Assembly (NCBI RefSeq): GCF_036543075.1
Contig: NZ_JAZHPF010000004.1
Span: 186,001-250,000 of the forward strand
Length of the DNA stretch: 64,000 nt
From: Deinococcus sp. YIM 134068
GTDB lineage: Bacteria > Deinococcota > Deinococci > Deinococcales > Deinococcaceae
Direction: 5' to 3'
Within the stretch, counting starts at the first letter, position 1. Every line of letters begins with the position of its first letter. Below are positions 23,813 to 37,594 of this stretch, one piece after another. The notes below the pieces were generated by a model. It was not told the origin of the DNA, ran no database searches, and saw nothing but the letters and a program-made list of their open reading frames with translations. Position numbers and translations under genes: made by a program.

Positions 23813-24219
23813 TCCACCCGCGTCTCCAGCGTGATCTCGCTGTTGAGGGTCGCCGCCACCGAGCAGTATTTCTCGTGGCTGAGGTGCGCGGCCTTGCTCA
23901 GCGCCTCTTCCGTCAGACCCTCGCCGCTGGCGATGTGGCGCACGACGATGCGGGTGTAGCGCTTCGGGGCCGTTTCCGCCCGCTCACCCTCCACCTCAAT
24001 GCGGTAGGCAGTCAGGGGCGTGCGGCGTTTTTTCATAATTTCCACGATGTCGTAGGCGGTGCAGGAGGCCAGCGCCCCCAGCAGCGCCTCCATCGGGGAG
24101 ACGCCCACCTTGAGGGGGCTGTTGTCGATGAGGAGCTGGTGCCCGCTCGCGCTGACGCCGACGTAGCGTTGCTCGCCGAGCCAGGTGACGTGCATGGTCT
24201 TCTTGTCGGGGGCGGTCAT
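23809..24219 (-). CDS. OsmC family protein
   Basis: OsmC/Ohr-type proteins reduce organic hydroperoxides with a pair of cysteines. The 136-residue sequence has the family layout (VGVSPMEALLGALASCTAYDIVEIMKK in the middle and SHEKYCSVAATL near the end), with both cysteines in place (ASC and KYC). The start at 24219 is leaderless, with TACCCT (24226-24231, minus) six bases upstream; the frame open to 24654 is a shadow. It probably protects against peroxide damage. Confidence 0.9.
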   Translation of the reverse strand: MTAPDKKTMHVTWLGEQRYVGVSASGHQLLIDNSPLKVGVSPMEALLGALASCTAYDIVEIMKKRRTPLTAYRIEVEGERAETAPKRYTRIVVRHIASGEGLTEEALSKAAHLSHEKYCSVAATLNSEITLETRVE

Positions 24220-24246
24220 GGGGGCAGGGTAGCGTGTGGGGGAAGG

Positions 24247-24322
24247 GATGAGGAATGAGGGATGAGGAAGGGATGGCAGGCTCCCGGTCTTTTCCTGGCG
24301 ACTGGCGACTGGAGGCTGGCGA
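24247..24322. repeat. pair of heptamer arrays after the response-regulator kinase gene
   Basis: Bases 24247-24267 are three units of the GATGAGG type. Bases 24295-24322 are four units of the CTGGCGA type ending four bases before the stop codon (24327-24329, minus). About 27 bases separate the two arrays; they are not complementary to each other. Confidence 0.8.
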
Positions 24323-24326
24323 CTCC

Positions 24327-25586
24327 TCACGCCGTCAGATCGTCCGCTCCCAGCGTCAGGAAGTCGTCCAGTTCGTCCTCCTCGTCCTCGTCGGGGAGGG
24401 GCAGGCTGACGCGAAAGGTAGCGCCGCCGCCGGGCGTGTCGAGCACGTCGATGTGGCCCCCGTGGGCGTGCGTGACCTGCTGGGCGATGGTGAGGCCCAG
24501 GCCCGCCGACCCCGCCTCCTTGCCCCGGTAGAACTTGTCGAAGATGCGCGGCTTGATGTGGTCGGGGACGCCGGGGCCACGGTCTACGACGCAGACCTCG
24601 ATATGCCCGCCTTTCTGATCGGCCTCGATGCTCACGAGGTCGGCGCTGCCGCACACGCGGATGGCGTTGCTCACGAGGTTGACGAAGACCTGCGTGAGGC
24701 GTCCGGGGTCGCCCACGATCTCCAGGTCCGGCGCACTCGCCTTCACCCCGTAGTCGCGCCCGACCTGCCGGACGATGTTGCCCACGTTCACGAAGTGCAT
24801 CTCGATGCCCTGCACGAGTTCGCCGCGCGAGAGTTGCAGCAGGTCGTTGACGAGCCGGGTCATGTTCTCGGCGACGCGCTGGGCGTCCAGCAGGGTCTGG
24901 GAGCCGCCCGCCTCGCGCTCGGCCCGGCGCAGGTAGCCCAGCAGGGCGGTCAGGGGCGTCCGCAGCTCGTGGCTCGTCTCGGCGAGGAAGGTCTTCTGGA
25001 GGTTCAGGGCCTCCTCCAGTTGCCGGGCCTGCACCTCCAGCCGTTGCCGCTGCCCCTCGGCGATGCGGCGCAGTCTCTCGACCTCCTCCAGCCGGGCCTG
25101 AAGCGAGAGGTTGAGTTCGCGGACCTCCTGCTCGGCCCGTTCGCGGCGCTCTCTGGCGTCGGCCTCGGCGATGGCGCGCTTCACGCTGGGGGCCAGCCGC
25201 TCCAGCCGCTGCTTGAGGATGTAGTCGGTCACGCCCTGGCGCAGCGTGTCCACCGCGACCTCCTCGCCCATCGCGCCCGTCACGATGATGAAGGGCAGGT
25301 TGGGGTCGAAGGCGTGCGCCGCGTGGTAGGCCGACAGCCCGTCGTAGCTCGGCAGCGCGTAGTCGCTCAGGACAAGGTGCGGGCGGTGCGATTCCAGCGC
25401 GGCCAGGAAGTCGGGTTCGTCCTCCACCCGCGTGATCTGCACGCTCCAGGCCAGGTCGCTCTCCAGGTGCAGGGCCACGAGTTCGTGGTCGAGTTCGTTG
25501 TCCTCCAGGTGCAGCAGACGCAGCGTCCCGCCGGGTTCGGGAAGGGTGCGCTCGGAGGTGGGGGTGGGGCGCTGGGAGGAGGTCAT
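24327..25586 (-). CDS. response regulator-histidine kinase hybrid
   Basis: The 419-residue cytoplasmic protein has a receiver domain (about 22-140; phosphoacceptor Asp75 in LVLSDYALPS, with the conserved Asp-Asn or Glu-Asp acid pair LEDNE), a coiled coil (145-195), then a HisKA domain with SHELRTPL (His206) and a HATPase domain (N box NLVSNAIR, GPGVPDHI and GLGLTIAQQ). It starts at an ATG overlapping the stop of the large sensor kinase (ATGA), which makes that kinase its probable phosphate donor. No output DNA-binding domain is present. Confidence 0.9.
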   Translation of the reverse strand: MTSSQRPTPTSERTLPEPGGTLRLLHLEDNELDHELVALHLESDLAWSVQITRVEDEPDFLAALESHRPHLVLSDYALPSYDGLSAYHAAHAFDPNLPFIIVTGAMGEEVAVDTLRQGVTDYILKQRLERLAPSVKRAIAEADARERRERAEQEVRELNLSLQARLEEVERLRRIAEGQRQRLEVQARQLEEALNLQKTFLAETSHELRTPLTALLGYLRRAEREAGGSQTLLDAQRVAENMTRLVNDLLQLSRGELVQGIEMHFVNVGNIVRQVGRDYGVKASAPDLEIVGDPGRLTQVFVNLVSNAIRVCGSADLVSIEADQKGGHIEVCVVDRGPGVPDHIKPRIFDKFYRGKEAGSAGLGLTIAQQVTHAHGGHIDVLDTPGGGATFRVSLPLPDEDEEDELDDFLTLGADDLTA

Positions 25587-28500
25587 GGTGCCCGGTCCAT
25601 CTCCACCGCGCCGGGAGCGTGCGGCTCCGGCGGCAGCGTCTCTAAGGGCGGGGTCTCCAGCGGCAGGGTGACGTGGAAGCTCGCGCCCTCGCCGGGGGTG
25701 GCGTCGGCGCGGACGCGGCCCCCGTGGCGGGTGACGATGCGGCGGACGTTGGCGAGGCCGATGCCGGTGCCCTCGAACTCCTCGGCGCGGTGCAGGCGTT
25801 GGAACACGCCGAACAGTTTATCCGCGTAGCGGGGATCGAAGCCCACCCCGTTGTCCCGCACCGTGACCGTGACCTCGGCTGGCCCGGTCTGCGCCGTCAC
25901 CGTCACCACCGCCCGCTCGCGGGTGCGGCTGTATTTCAGGGCGTTGCCGAGCAGATTGGAGAAGACCTGCGTCAGCAGCGCGGCGTCCCCCTGCACGGTG
26001 GGAAGCGGGGCGAAGTGCGTCTCCACCTCCCGCCCCGCCCGGTCGGGGTCGAGCGCCGCCCACGCCTCGGCGACCACGGCCCCCAGGTCCACCGGCCCGC
26101 GCCGGAGTTCCTGGCGGCCCATCCGCGAGAACTCCAGCAGGTCGTCGATGAGTTGGCTCATCCGCCCCGCCGCGTCGGTGATGACGCCCAGATACCGCTC
26201 GCCCTTCGGACTCAGGCCGCCCCGCACGTCCTTGCGCAGCAGGTCCCCGAAGCCCACGATGTGCCGCAGCGGGGTGCGGAGATCGTGCGAGACGCTGTAG
26301 GAAAAGGCCTCCAGCTCGCGGTTGGCGTCCTGCAACTCCAGGGTGCGCTGCTCCACGCGCTCCTCCAGCGAGGCGTTGAGAGCCTCCAGATCGGTGCGGG
26401 CGGCCTCGGCGGAGAGCCGCAGCGCGTCGTTGTCGAGGGCGGTGGCGAGCCTCTTGGCGAGTTCGAGGGCGAGGTCGTGGTCGCGGTCGGTGGGCGGCTG
26501 GCGAAAGGTCAGCCCCAGCACCCCGCGCGCGGTGCCGTCGCGCCCGGTGAGGGGATACAGGCCCGCCCCGCTCGCGCCGACCTCGTGGAGCACGGGGCTG
26601 GAGCGCACGAAGAGCGGCTCGCCCCCCCCCGCGACCTCCTCCAGCGCGCCGCGCATCGCCGACTGCACCCCCGCCGCGTGCCACGCCTGCCCCACCCGCG
26701 AGGCCGCGAGCAGGGGCAGCCCCGGCGCGGCCCCCCACAGCGCCCCGCTCTCGGCGAGTTGCAGGGTGATGCGGTCGAGCACCGCCCGGTAGTGCCCCTG
26801 CCGCGCGGCCAGGGGGTCCTCCGCGCGCGCCGAGAGCCGCTCGGACACGTCGGCCAGGAGGCGCGCACTCGCCTCGGCGTGCACCTGATCGTCCACGTCG
26901 GTGCTCGCGCCCACCCACTCCAGCACCTCGCCGCCCGCTCCGCGCACGGGCCGCCCGCGCGTGACGAAGGTGCGGTAGTGTCCACCCGCGCCCAGCAGGC
27001 GGTGTTCGGCCTCGAAGGGCCGCCCCGACGCCACCGCCGCCGCCCAGCGCGCGCTGTACTCGGCGCGGTCGCCGGGGTGCAGCAGGGTCAGGAAGGTGTC
27101 CCCCGCCCGCTCCGGCCCGACGTACTCCGCCCAGCGGCGGTTGAAGTAGGTGGGCCGTCCCTGCGGATCGGTGAGCCACACGATCTGCGGCAGGCCCTCG
27201 ATGACCCCCTGGGCGCGTTCCTCGTTGCGCTGGGCGAGCCGCTCGGCCACGAGGCGGTCGTGGATGTCGGTCGCCGAGGCCACCCACTCCGTCACCTCCC
27301 CCCGCTCGCCGCGCACGGGGGCGACGCGCAGGGTAAACCAGCGGTAGCCGGGCACGCCCCCCTCCCCCGACAGGTCCAGCCGCACCTCGCCCTGACTGTG
27401 GGCGTCGCCCGCATAGGCGTCCTGCCACATCCGGGCGTACGTGCCCCGGTCCTCGGGGTGGACCCGCGCCCGCACGCCCGCACTCCCCAGCCGCTCGCGG
27501 TGCTGGGCGTTGACGTACGTCACCCCGCCGCCGGGGTCGCTCACCCAGACCATTTGCGGGATGGCGTCGAGCACCCCCCGGTAGCGCCGCTCGCCCGCCT
27601 GGAGGGCACGCTCGGCCTCCACCCGCTCGGTCACGTCGCGCACGACCTCCAGCAGCCCCAGCACCTCGCCGCCGGGACCGACGACCTCGCTGCGGCCCGT
27701 CTCGCCGGAAAAGACGCTTCCGTCCGAGCGGCGGTAGGGGGTCGTGACCTGCTGGAAGGTGGCGCGGCCCTCCAGCCGGGGGTCGAGGTGCAGCCGGGCG
27801 AGCGGCTCGCCGACGAGCGCCCCCGGCGCGTACCCGAACTGCTGGCCCAGCGCCGGATTCACCAGCCGGATATACCCGCCCGCGTCCGTGAAGGCCGCCG
27901 CGTCCTGAATGGCCCGGAAGATCGCCTCGAACTCCGCCCGCGACCGCTCCAGCCGCTCGCGTGACCGCGCGAGGTCGCGGTTGGCCGCCTCGGCCCGCTC
28001 GCGGGCGTCCACCTGCGCCTGCGAGAGCAGGAAGGCCAGCCCCGCCACGAGCAGCCCCGCCACGAGGACCGCCACGGGCACCCCCGCCGCGAGGTCCTGC
28101 CCGAAGCTCGGCGGGGCCGCGAAGCGCAGCTCCCACGTCGCGCCCACCGCCCGCAGCCGCGCGGTCTGCGTGAAGCCGGGTGGTCCCGCCGGGGTCGGGG
28201 ACGCGCCCCGGAGCGTCGCCCCGTCGAGCAGCGTCCGCACGCCCAGGCCGGGCACGGCACCGGGCGGGATCAGGCCCGCGAGGAACTGGTCTGTTCGCAC
28301 GGCGATGTACACGAGGCCCCGCAGCGCCCCGCCCTCCCGCACGGGCAGCAGCAGCAGCAGCCCCGGCAGGGGTCGTCCGGCCCCGTCCCGCTGCACGAGG
28401 TCGAGCGGGCGCGTGACCTGCACGGTGCCCTGACGCCGCGCCTGCCCGATGGCCTCGCGTCGCCGGGGTTCGGTGAGCATGTCGAAGCCCAGCACCCGCA

Positions 28501-28918
28501 GGTTCACGGGCGTCGGCGGGGCGACCCGCGTGATGGGCGTGGAGACGACCCCCCCCGGCGTGACCGTCCAGCGGATGAAGCCGACCGCCTGCACCCCCGG
28601 ATAGCGGCCCTCCAGCCCCAGGCCCGCCACGTAGGAGGAGAAGGCGGCCTGGGTCGGCCCGTCCGCCTCCCCCTGCCCCTGCGTCGTCCAGAACGAGCGG
28701 GTGGCGCGCAGCAGGTTCTCGTAGCTGCTCAGGCGGCCCTGCAGCCCGAGGGTGTAGGCGTCCGTCTCCCGCTCGAAGCGCGCCTCCTGCTGGTCGAGGA
28801 CGAAGCGGTGCAGCAGCGCCGAGGCCGCCACCGTCAGCAGCAGCACGAGCACGAGCACCGCGAGCGGGATCGCCCGCTGCCGGTTCAGGCCCCGTGGGGT
28901 CAGCCACGCCGCCGTCAC
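25583..28918 (-). CDS. CHASE-PAS-PAS-PAS-GAF sensor histidine kinase
   Basis: The 1111-residue kinase has a membrane segment at 17-38, an extracytoplasmic CHASE domain (about 50-270), a second membrane segment near 295-315, three PAS domains (about 335-455, 460-585, 590-710), a GAF domain (about 715-870), then HisKA with SHDLRTPLRH (His near 878) and HATPase. The end of the chain resembles the phytochrome-type kinase class. The GAF lacks an obvious chromophore cysteine. It starts with a GTG overlapping the aroE stop (GTGA) and the next gene overlaps it (ATGA). Confidence 0.92.
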   Translation of the reverse strand: MTAAWLTPRGLNRQRAIPLAVLVLVLLLTVAASALLHRFVLDQQEARFERETDAYTLGLQGRLSSYENLLRATRSFWTTQGQGEADGPTQAAFSSYVAGLGLEGRYPGVQAVGFIRWTVTPGGVVSTPITRVAPPTPVNLRVLGFDMLTEPRRREAIGQARRQGTVQVTRPLDLVQRDGAGRPLPGLLLLLPVREGGALRGLVYIAVRTDQFLAGLIPPGAVPGLGVRTLLDGATLRGASPTPAGPPGFTQTARLRAVGATWELRFAAPPSFGQDLAAGVPVAVLVAGLLVAGLAFLLSQAQVDARERAEAANRDLARSRERLERSRAEFEAIFRAIQDAAAFTDAGGYIRLVNPALGQQFGYAPGALVGEPLARLHLDPRLEGRATFQQVTTPYRRSDGSVFSGETGRSEVVGPGGEVLGLLEVVRDVTERVEAERALQAGERRYRGVLDAIPQMVWVSDPGGGVTYVNAQHRERLGSAGVRARVHPEDRGTYARMWQDAYAGDAHSQGEVRLDLSGEGGVPGYRWFTLRVAPVRGERGEVTEWVASATDIHDRLVAERLAQRNEERAQGVIEGLPQIVWLTDPQGRPTYFNRRWAEYVGPERAGDTFLTLLHPGDRAEYSARWAAAVASGRPFEAEHRLLGAGGHYRTFVTRGRPVRGAGGEVLEWVGASTDVDDQVHAEASARLLADVSERLSARAEDPLAARQGHYRAVLDRITLQLAESGALWGAAPGLPLLAASRVGQAWHAAGVQSAMRGALEEVAGGGEPLFVRSSPVLHEVGASGAGLYPLTGRDGTARGVLGLTFRQPPTDRDHDLALELAKRLATALDNDALRLSAEAARTDLEALNASLEERVEQRTLELQDANRELEAFSYSVSHDLRTPLRHIVGFGDLLRKDVRGGLSPKGERYLGVITDAAGRMSQLIDDLLEFSRMGRQELRRGPVDLGAVVAEAWAALDPDRAGREVETHFAPLPTVQGDAALLTQVFSNLLGNALKYSRTRERAVVTVTAQTGPAEVTVTVRDNGVGFDPRYADKLFGVFQRLHRAEEFEGTGIGLANVRRIVTRHGGRVRADATPGEGASFHVTLPLETPPLETLPPEPHAPGAVEMDRAP

Positions 28919-29727
28919 CGCCGGGTCTCCAGCGCCGTCAGGAACACGAGGGCGGGCACGTCCGCTCCCGTCCACGCCCGAAAGGCCAGCCGCGCCTGAT
29001 GGGCGAGCATGGGCAGGCCGTTCTCGGTCCGCGCTCCGGTGGCGCGCAGCTCCCGCATCAGCCGGGTCTCGCGCGGCTGGTACACCATGTCGCTCAGGAG
29101 GGCACCCGGCGCGAGGGCGGGAGGGTCGGGCAGCGGGGTCGCGTCCGGGTCGCTCAGGCCGCCGCTGCTCGCATTCACGAGGAGCGTCACCTCGTTCCAC
29201 GGCACCGCCTCGCGCGGCTGGGCCATGCCACCGAGGTCGGCGGTCAGCGCCTCTGCCTTCTCGAACGTCCGGTTCACCACCCGCACGTCGTGGCCCCGCG
29301 AGCGCAGCGCCCACACCGCCGCCCGCGCCGCGCCCCCCGCGCCGAGGACCACCGCCACGCCCCCCCCCGGCGCGTCCGCCGCCTCCAACGCGGCCAGCAG
29401 ACCCGGCGCGTCCGTGTTCTCCCCGATCAGCCGTCCCTCCCGGTGAACGACCGTGTTCACCGCCCCGATGGCCCGCGCCCCCGGCGAAAGGTCGTCCATG
29501 AACGCCAGCGCCTCCTCCTTGTGCGGCAGGCTGAGGTTCGCGCCGAGGACGCCGGGCACGCGCAGCCGCTCCAGCGCCTCCCCCAGCTCCCCGGCGGGCA
29601 CGCGCAACGCCGTGTACTCGCCCCGGAGGCCCGCGTGCGCGAAGGCGGCGCGGTGCATGGTGGGCGACAGCGAATGCGCCGCCGGGTCGGCGTACAGGAA
29701 GGCGCGCAGGAGGTCGGGGGAACTCAC
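28915..29727 (-). CDS. aroE: shikimate dehydrogenase
   Basis: AroE reduces 3-dehydroshikimate to shikimate with NADPH. The 270-residue protein has the N-terminal HSLSPTMHRAAF and NLSLPHKEEAL (catalytic Lys), GAVNTVV, GENTDAPG, and the nucleotide motif VLGAGGAARAAV. It starts at a leaderless GTG at 29727 with TAGACT (29735-29740, minus) seven bases upstream. The two sensor kinase genes follow with start-stop overlaps, so all three share a transcript. Confidence 0.95.
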   Translation of the reverse strand: MSSPDLLRAFLYADPAAHSLSPTMHRAAFAHAGLRGEYTALRVPAGELGEALERLRVPGVLGANLSLPHKEEALAFMDDLSPGARAIGAVNTVVHREGRLIGENTDAPGLLAALEAADAPGGGVAVVLGAGGAARAAVWALRSRGHDVRVVNRTFEKAEALTADLGGMAQPREAVPWNEVTLLVNASSGGLSDPDATPLPDPPALAPGALLSDMVYQPRETRLMRELRATGARTENGLPMLAHQARLAFRAWTGADVPALVFLTALETRR

Positions 29728-29766
29728 GCCCGGCAGTCTAGCGTCCGGCTTCGGGTGGGCGAGGGG

Positions 29767-29794
29767 CGGCCAGCGGCCAGCTTCCAGCCGCCAG
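29767..29794. repeat. heptamer array, minus orientation, upstream of aroE
   Basis: Four units (two of CGGCCAG, then CTTCCAG and CCGCCAG on the plus strand) are the reverse complement of the arrays at 7330 and 54404. Unlike the others it is not next to a stop codon; it lies 26 bases beyond the aroE -10 box. Confidence 0.75.
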
Positions 29795-29888
29795 CGGGAC
29801 GGGGCCGGAGCCGTGAGGGGAAGGAGGTTGATGTGCGTGGTCGAACCGCTCTTTTCCCTTGTATTGAATGACGTGCAAAAGAAAGTCG

Positions 29889-30035
29889 GCGTGCCGGACG
29901 TGCTTTTTGCTCCCTCTCCCCCTGCGGGAGAGAGCTGGGGAGAGGGGTGACGAGCACCGCTCGTCCTCTTGCCAGACGGTGAAGGTGCGCCACTTCCCCG
30001 GACCCTCTTCTACATCGAACGTTGAAGAGCGAGCC
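29889..30035. repeat. dispersed element, family 1
   Basis: It has the same order of parts as the 53678 copy: GTGCCGGACGTGCTTTTTGC, CCCTCTCCC/GGGAGAGAG, GGGTGACGAGC-ACC-GCTCGTCCT, and a weak terminal ACATCGAACGTTGA. It lies in the divergent gap between aroE and phoH. That gap (29728-30252) contains no gene I can support. Confidence 0.75.
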
Positions 30036-30182
30036 GAGGCGACGGCAGGCCACGCCCACTTACCTCCCCCATACCCCTTTTCGCCTGTGGGTGGAACTGG
30101 GGGAGATTGTGCGTCGCCACACGCCCACTTGCCCCCCGACGCCGGACAATGTGAGCGCCCGAGATGACCCACGCTTTCCCGA

Positions 30183-30210
30183 CTCCCCCCGGAAATGACG
30201 CTGGGGGGAG
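30183..30210. other. perfect inverted repeat upstream of phoH
   Basis: CTCCCCCC (30183-30190) and GGGGGGAG (30203-30210) form an 8-bp stem with a 12-base loop, 42 bases before the phoH start. It could be a leader structure or an upstream terminator. Confidence 0.45.
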
Positions 30211-30252
30211 AGTGCGCTTGTATGAGTGCCGCCCACCCCGACAGGAGACGAT

Positions 30253-31326
<1,074 letters not shown>

Positions 31327-31392
31327 GGCGAGAAGTCAGGAGACGGGCGGGCCTTCCAGCGTGAGGTGCCCGCCCCGCCCTTTGGTTCTCGC

Positions 31393-31393
<1 letters not shown>
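31327..31393. terminator. nested hairpins between convergent phoH and benE
   Basis: An outer 8-bp stem GGCGAGAA/TTCTCGCC (31327-31334 and 31386-31393) encloses a perfect 8-bp stem GGGCGGGC/GCCCGCCC (31345-31352 and 31368-31375). It lies directly after the phoH stop. Confidence 0.55.
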
Positions 31394-32576
<1,183 letters not shown>

Positions 32577-32580
<4 letters not shown>

Positions 32581-33389
32581 CGCGCCGACCGTTCCGCCCG
32601 CCCGCCCACCCACACGTCCGCCGCGCCGTCCGGGGCAGGGGAGAACTGTGCCGTCAGCCGCGAGGGAGCGCCCGGCATCCGCTGTGCCCCACGAAGCATG
32701 TTCGTCCCCGTCGGCAACCGGCCTGTCACCCCCAGCACCCCGACGAGGCAGGCGAACATGTTGCTGCTCGCCCCGTCCTCCAGGAAGCCCTTCAAGGGAC
32801 CGAAAGCCCGGAAGCTCACATCTGCCCGCCCCTCGCCGCCCGGCGCGAAGAGGACCAGACCCGTCGTGTCCGTCGCCCGGTTGAGGGCCGATATGGCGTC
32901 CGCGTCCGGCGTAAAGGCGTCCAGCGTCCCCACATCCGCGACTTCCACCACGAGATTCGGGCGACTCACCGAGGCGACCCACGCTCCTCCTGTATCTACA
33001 CCAAGGGGGGAGAGGTCCGCCTCCACCGCCCGCGCCGTCACATCCCCCTGCTTGAGCAGCCACTCGCCGCCGCACAGTTGCGCGGGCATGACTTCGCCGC
33101 CCATCGTCACGTCGGCCACGTCCAGCAGCGTCCCTTGTGATTGAAGGAAGGCGAGCGCCGCCAACGCCCCCGAATCTGAACTGCCCCTCTCCTTCGTTGG
33201 CGTGAAGACCCGCAGGGACACGCCGCTCACGTCCGCCGACTCGATGAAGACGGAGAGGGGCGAGGCAGACTGAGCGGTCCGTGCTTGGAGGTCGCCGGAG
33301 GCGGTGGGGAAGATAGCAACCGTCTTTCCACCCTCAACGCTGGGCGGGGAGAGGACGCGGTAGAGGGCGGAGGTCTCGGTCGAGGTCAT
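32577..33389 (-). CDS. PhzF-fold epimerase/isomerase-like protein
   Basis: The 270-residue protein has two PhzF landmarks: a half-repeat ending VFTPTKERGSSDSGALAALAF near residue 60-80 and the C-terminal motif FGPLKGFLEDGASSNMFACLV (normally EDPATGSA). The active-site glutamate of PhzF is not obvious and the ATG motif is altered (DGAS), so catalytic ability is uncertain. It probably runs in an operon with benE, its coupled neighbour. Confidence 0.72.
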
Positions 33390-33409
33390 CTCCGCGTTAT
33401 TTCAGCACG

Positions 33410-35093
<1,684 letters not shown>

Positions 35094-35224
35094 TCATTCG
35101 GTAAGTCGGGTGAGCCTACTTCTTCTCAGGCCACACCGAAACACCAGCGGTCATTCGCCGTCCTCGCCCGTTCCTGAACCCTTGCTTCACGCTGCCCGCC
35201 CTCCTCGCGGCGTAGGGTGCCCGC

Positions 35225-36205
<981 letters not shown>

Positions 36206-36285
36206 AGTGATGAGTCATGAGTGATGGGTGATGAGGGGTCACGGCTATGCTCTTCCTCATCACTCATCGCTCAACCCTCATCACT
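36206..36285. repeat. two opposed heptamer arrays forming a hairpin between convergent genes
   Basis: Left arm (36206-36236): TGATGAG, TCATGAG, TGATGGG, TGATGAG units starting two bases after the reductase stop. Right arm (36255-36285, read in the minus direction): TGATGAG, GGTTGAG, CGATGAG, TGATGAG, starting at the Gfo/Idh stop. The arms pair as a long imperfect stem, so it may act as a two-way terminator. Confidence 0.85.
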
Positions 36286-37408
36286 ACCCCACCTCCACGG
36301 GCTGCCCGCCCCGCCGCGACGACTCCTGCATCGCCAGCACGATCTCCTGATCGAGCCGTGCCTGCTCGGCCCCATAGGTCGGCTCGCCTCCCGTCCTCAC
36401 CGCGTCCACGAGGCTCAGCAGACATCCGGCCACCCCGATCTCGTCGTCGGACCACTGGAGGTTGTGACCCTTGCGGGCGGTGGCGAAGGGGTTCTCCCAC
36501 ACGAGGGTGGGGTGCCCAGGGTCCCCGGTGTGGGCGACGATAGAGACCAGAGCGCCGCCGTCGTTGCGTTCCAAGCGGCGTTCGAGGGTGATGAACTGCG
36601 GAGCCTCACCGTCGGGGGTGAGGAGGCTCAGGCGTTCGTCGAGGTCGTGGCCCATGCCCACGGTGACGCCCATGCCCTTTTCGGCGAGAAAGCGGCTGCT
36701 CCGCCACCAGCGCAGGGCGGAGTCGTAGCCCACGCTCGTCCAGTGGAAGACGCCGACTCGCCCATCCTCGAACTCGATGAGGCCGTGTTCCTGCGTCTCC
36801 GTGCGCTCGCCGCGTGTGTTTGCCAGAAAGGACCAGTGTGGCGCGAGGCGGTAGTCGCGCACCATCCCGACCACCTGCACGGGCCGGGCATCGAAGCCGA
36901 GGTAGCTCCGCATCACGCTGACGCCGTGGTAGCCGTGCCCCGCGAAATCGTTGAAGGAGGAGTGGACCCGACCGAACACGCCCGACTCGATCAGCCGCAG
37001 CTTGATCTGCTCCAGCGGGCGGCGGTGGAACTGCTCGGCGACCTCGACCTTGAGACCCCGGCTCCGCGCCGCCTCTATGATCGCGTCCGCCTCGGCCAGA
37101 TCGTGCGCGATGGGCGTTTCCAATAGGACGTGCAGCCCATGTTCGACCGCCATGAGTCCGGCTTGCCCATTGGCGGCATAGGCGACGGAGACGATGCCGA
37201 CCTGCGCGCCCGTCTCCTGGATGAGGCGGGCGAGGTCGGTGAAGGCAGGCACGCCTAGACTCTCCCCCAACCGCCGCGCCGACTCCTCGCTCCGCCCCCA
37301 CACGCCGACAAGCTCCACGTGTTCGGGCAGGGCCTTCACGAGCGGGCCGTACATATAGTCGGAGCGGGCGGCGGTGCCCACGATGGCGACGCGGAGAGGT
37401 TCGGGCAT
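36284..37408 (-). CDS. Gfo/Idh/MocA family oxidoreductase
   Basis: The 374-residue protein has an N-terminal Rossmann domain beginning RVAIVGTAARSDYMYG, the family box EHGLHVLLETPIA (usually EKPLA; the Lys-equivalent is Thr here) and a C-terminal beta-sheet domain. The change in the EKP box could affect dehydrogenase activity. The ATG at 37408 is chosen; a GTG at 37423 is possible and TATCTC lies just upstream. Substrate unknown; such enzymes act on sugars or myo-inositol derivatives. Confidence 0.85.
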   Translation of the reverse strand: MPEPLRVAIVGTAARSDYMYGPLVKALPEHVELVGVWGRSEESARRLGESLGVPAFTDLARLIQETGAQVGIVSVAYAANGQAGLMAVEHGLHVLLETPIAHDLAEADAIIEAARSRGLKVEVAEQFHRRPLEQIKLRLIESGVFGRVHSSFNDFAGHGYHGVSVMRSYLGFDARPVQVVGMVRDYRLAPHWSFLANTRGERTETQEHGLIEFEDGRVGVFHWTSVGYDSALRWWRSSRFLAEKGMGVTVGMGHDLDERLSLLTPDGEAPQFITLERRLERNDGGALVSIVAHTGDPGHPTLVWENPFATARKGHNLQWSDDEIGVAGCLLSLVDAVRTGGEPTYGAEQARLDQEIVLAMQESSRRGGQPVEVG

Positions 37409-37594
37409 GTGGTGGAGATACACCCTGACAGGCAGCGCGTGTTCGGCTTTGCCTTCAGATTCGTACCTCTAGACCAGTTCAGGCCAGCGTCCCACTCCCT
37501 CGGACGAACTCGCCCCGCCCCCACCGCAACTTAAGCCAAGCCGGATTTGCCCCGCCCCCGGTGCCCGTAGAGTGCGCGCCGGAGGTTTTCACCC

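Noticed and set aside
29868..30167. A 99-residue frame in the aroE-phoH gap
   Set aside because: It lies on the family 1 repeat and has no ribosome site or -10 box.
32581..33075. An extension of benE
   Set aside because: It is antiphase to the PhzF-like gene; the TTG overlap start fits better.
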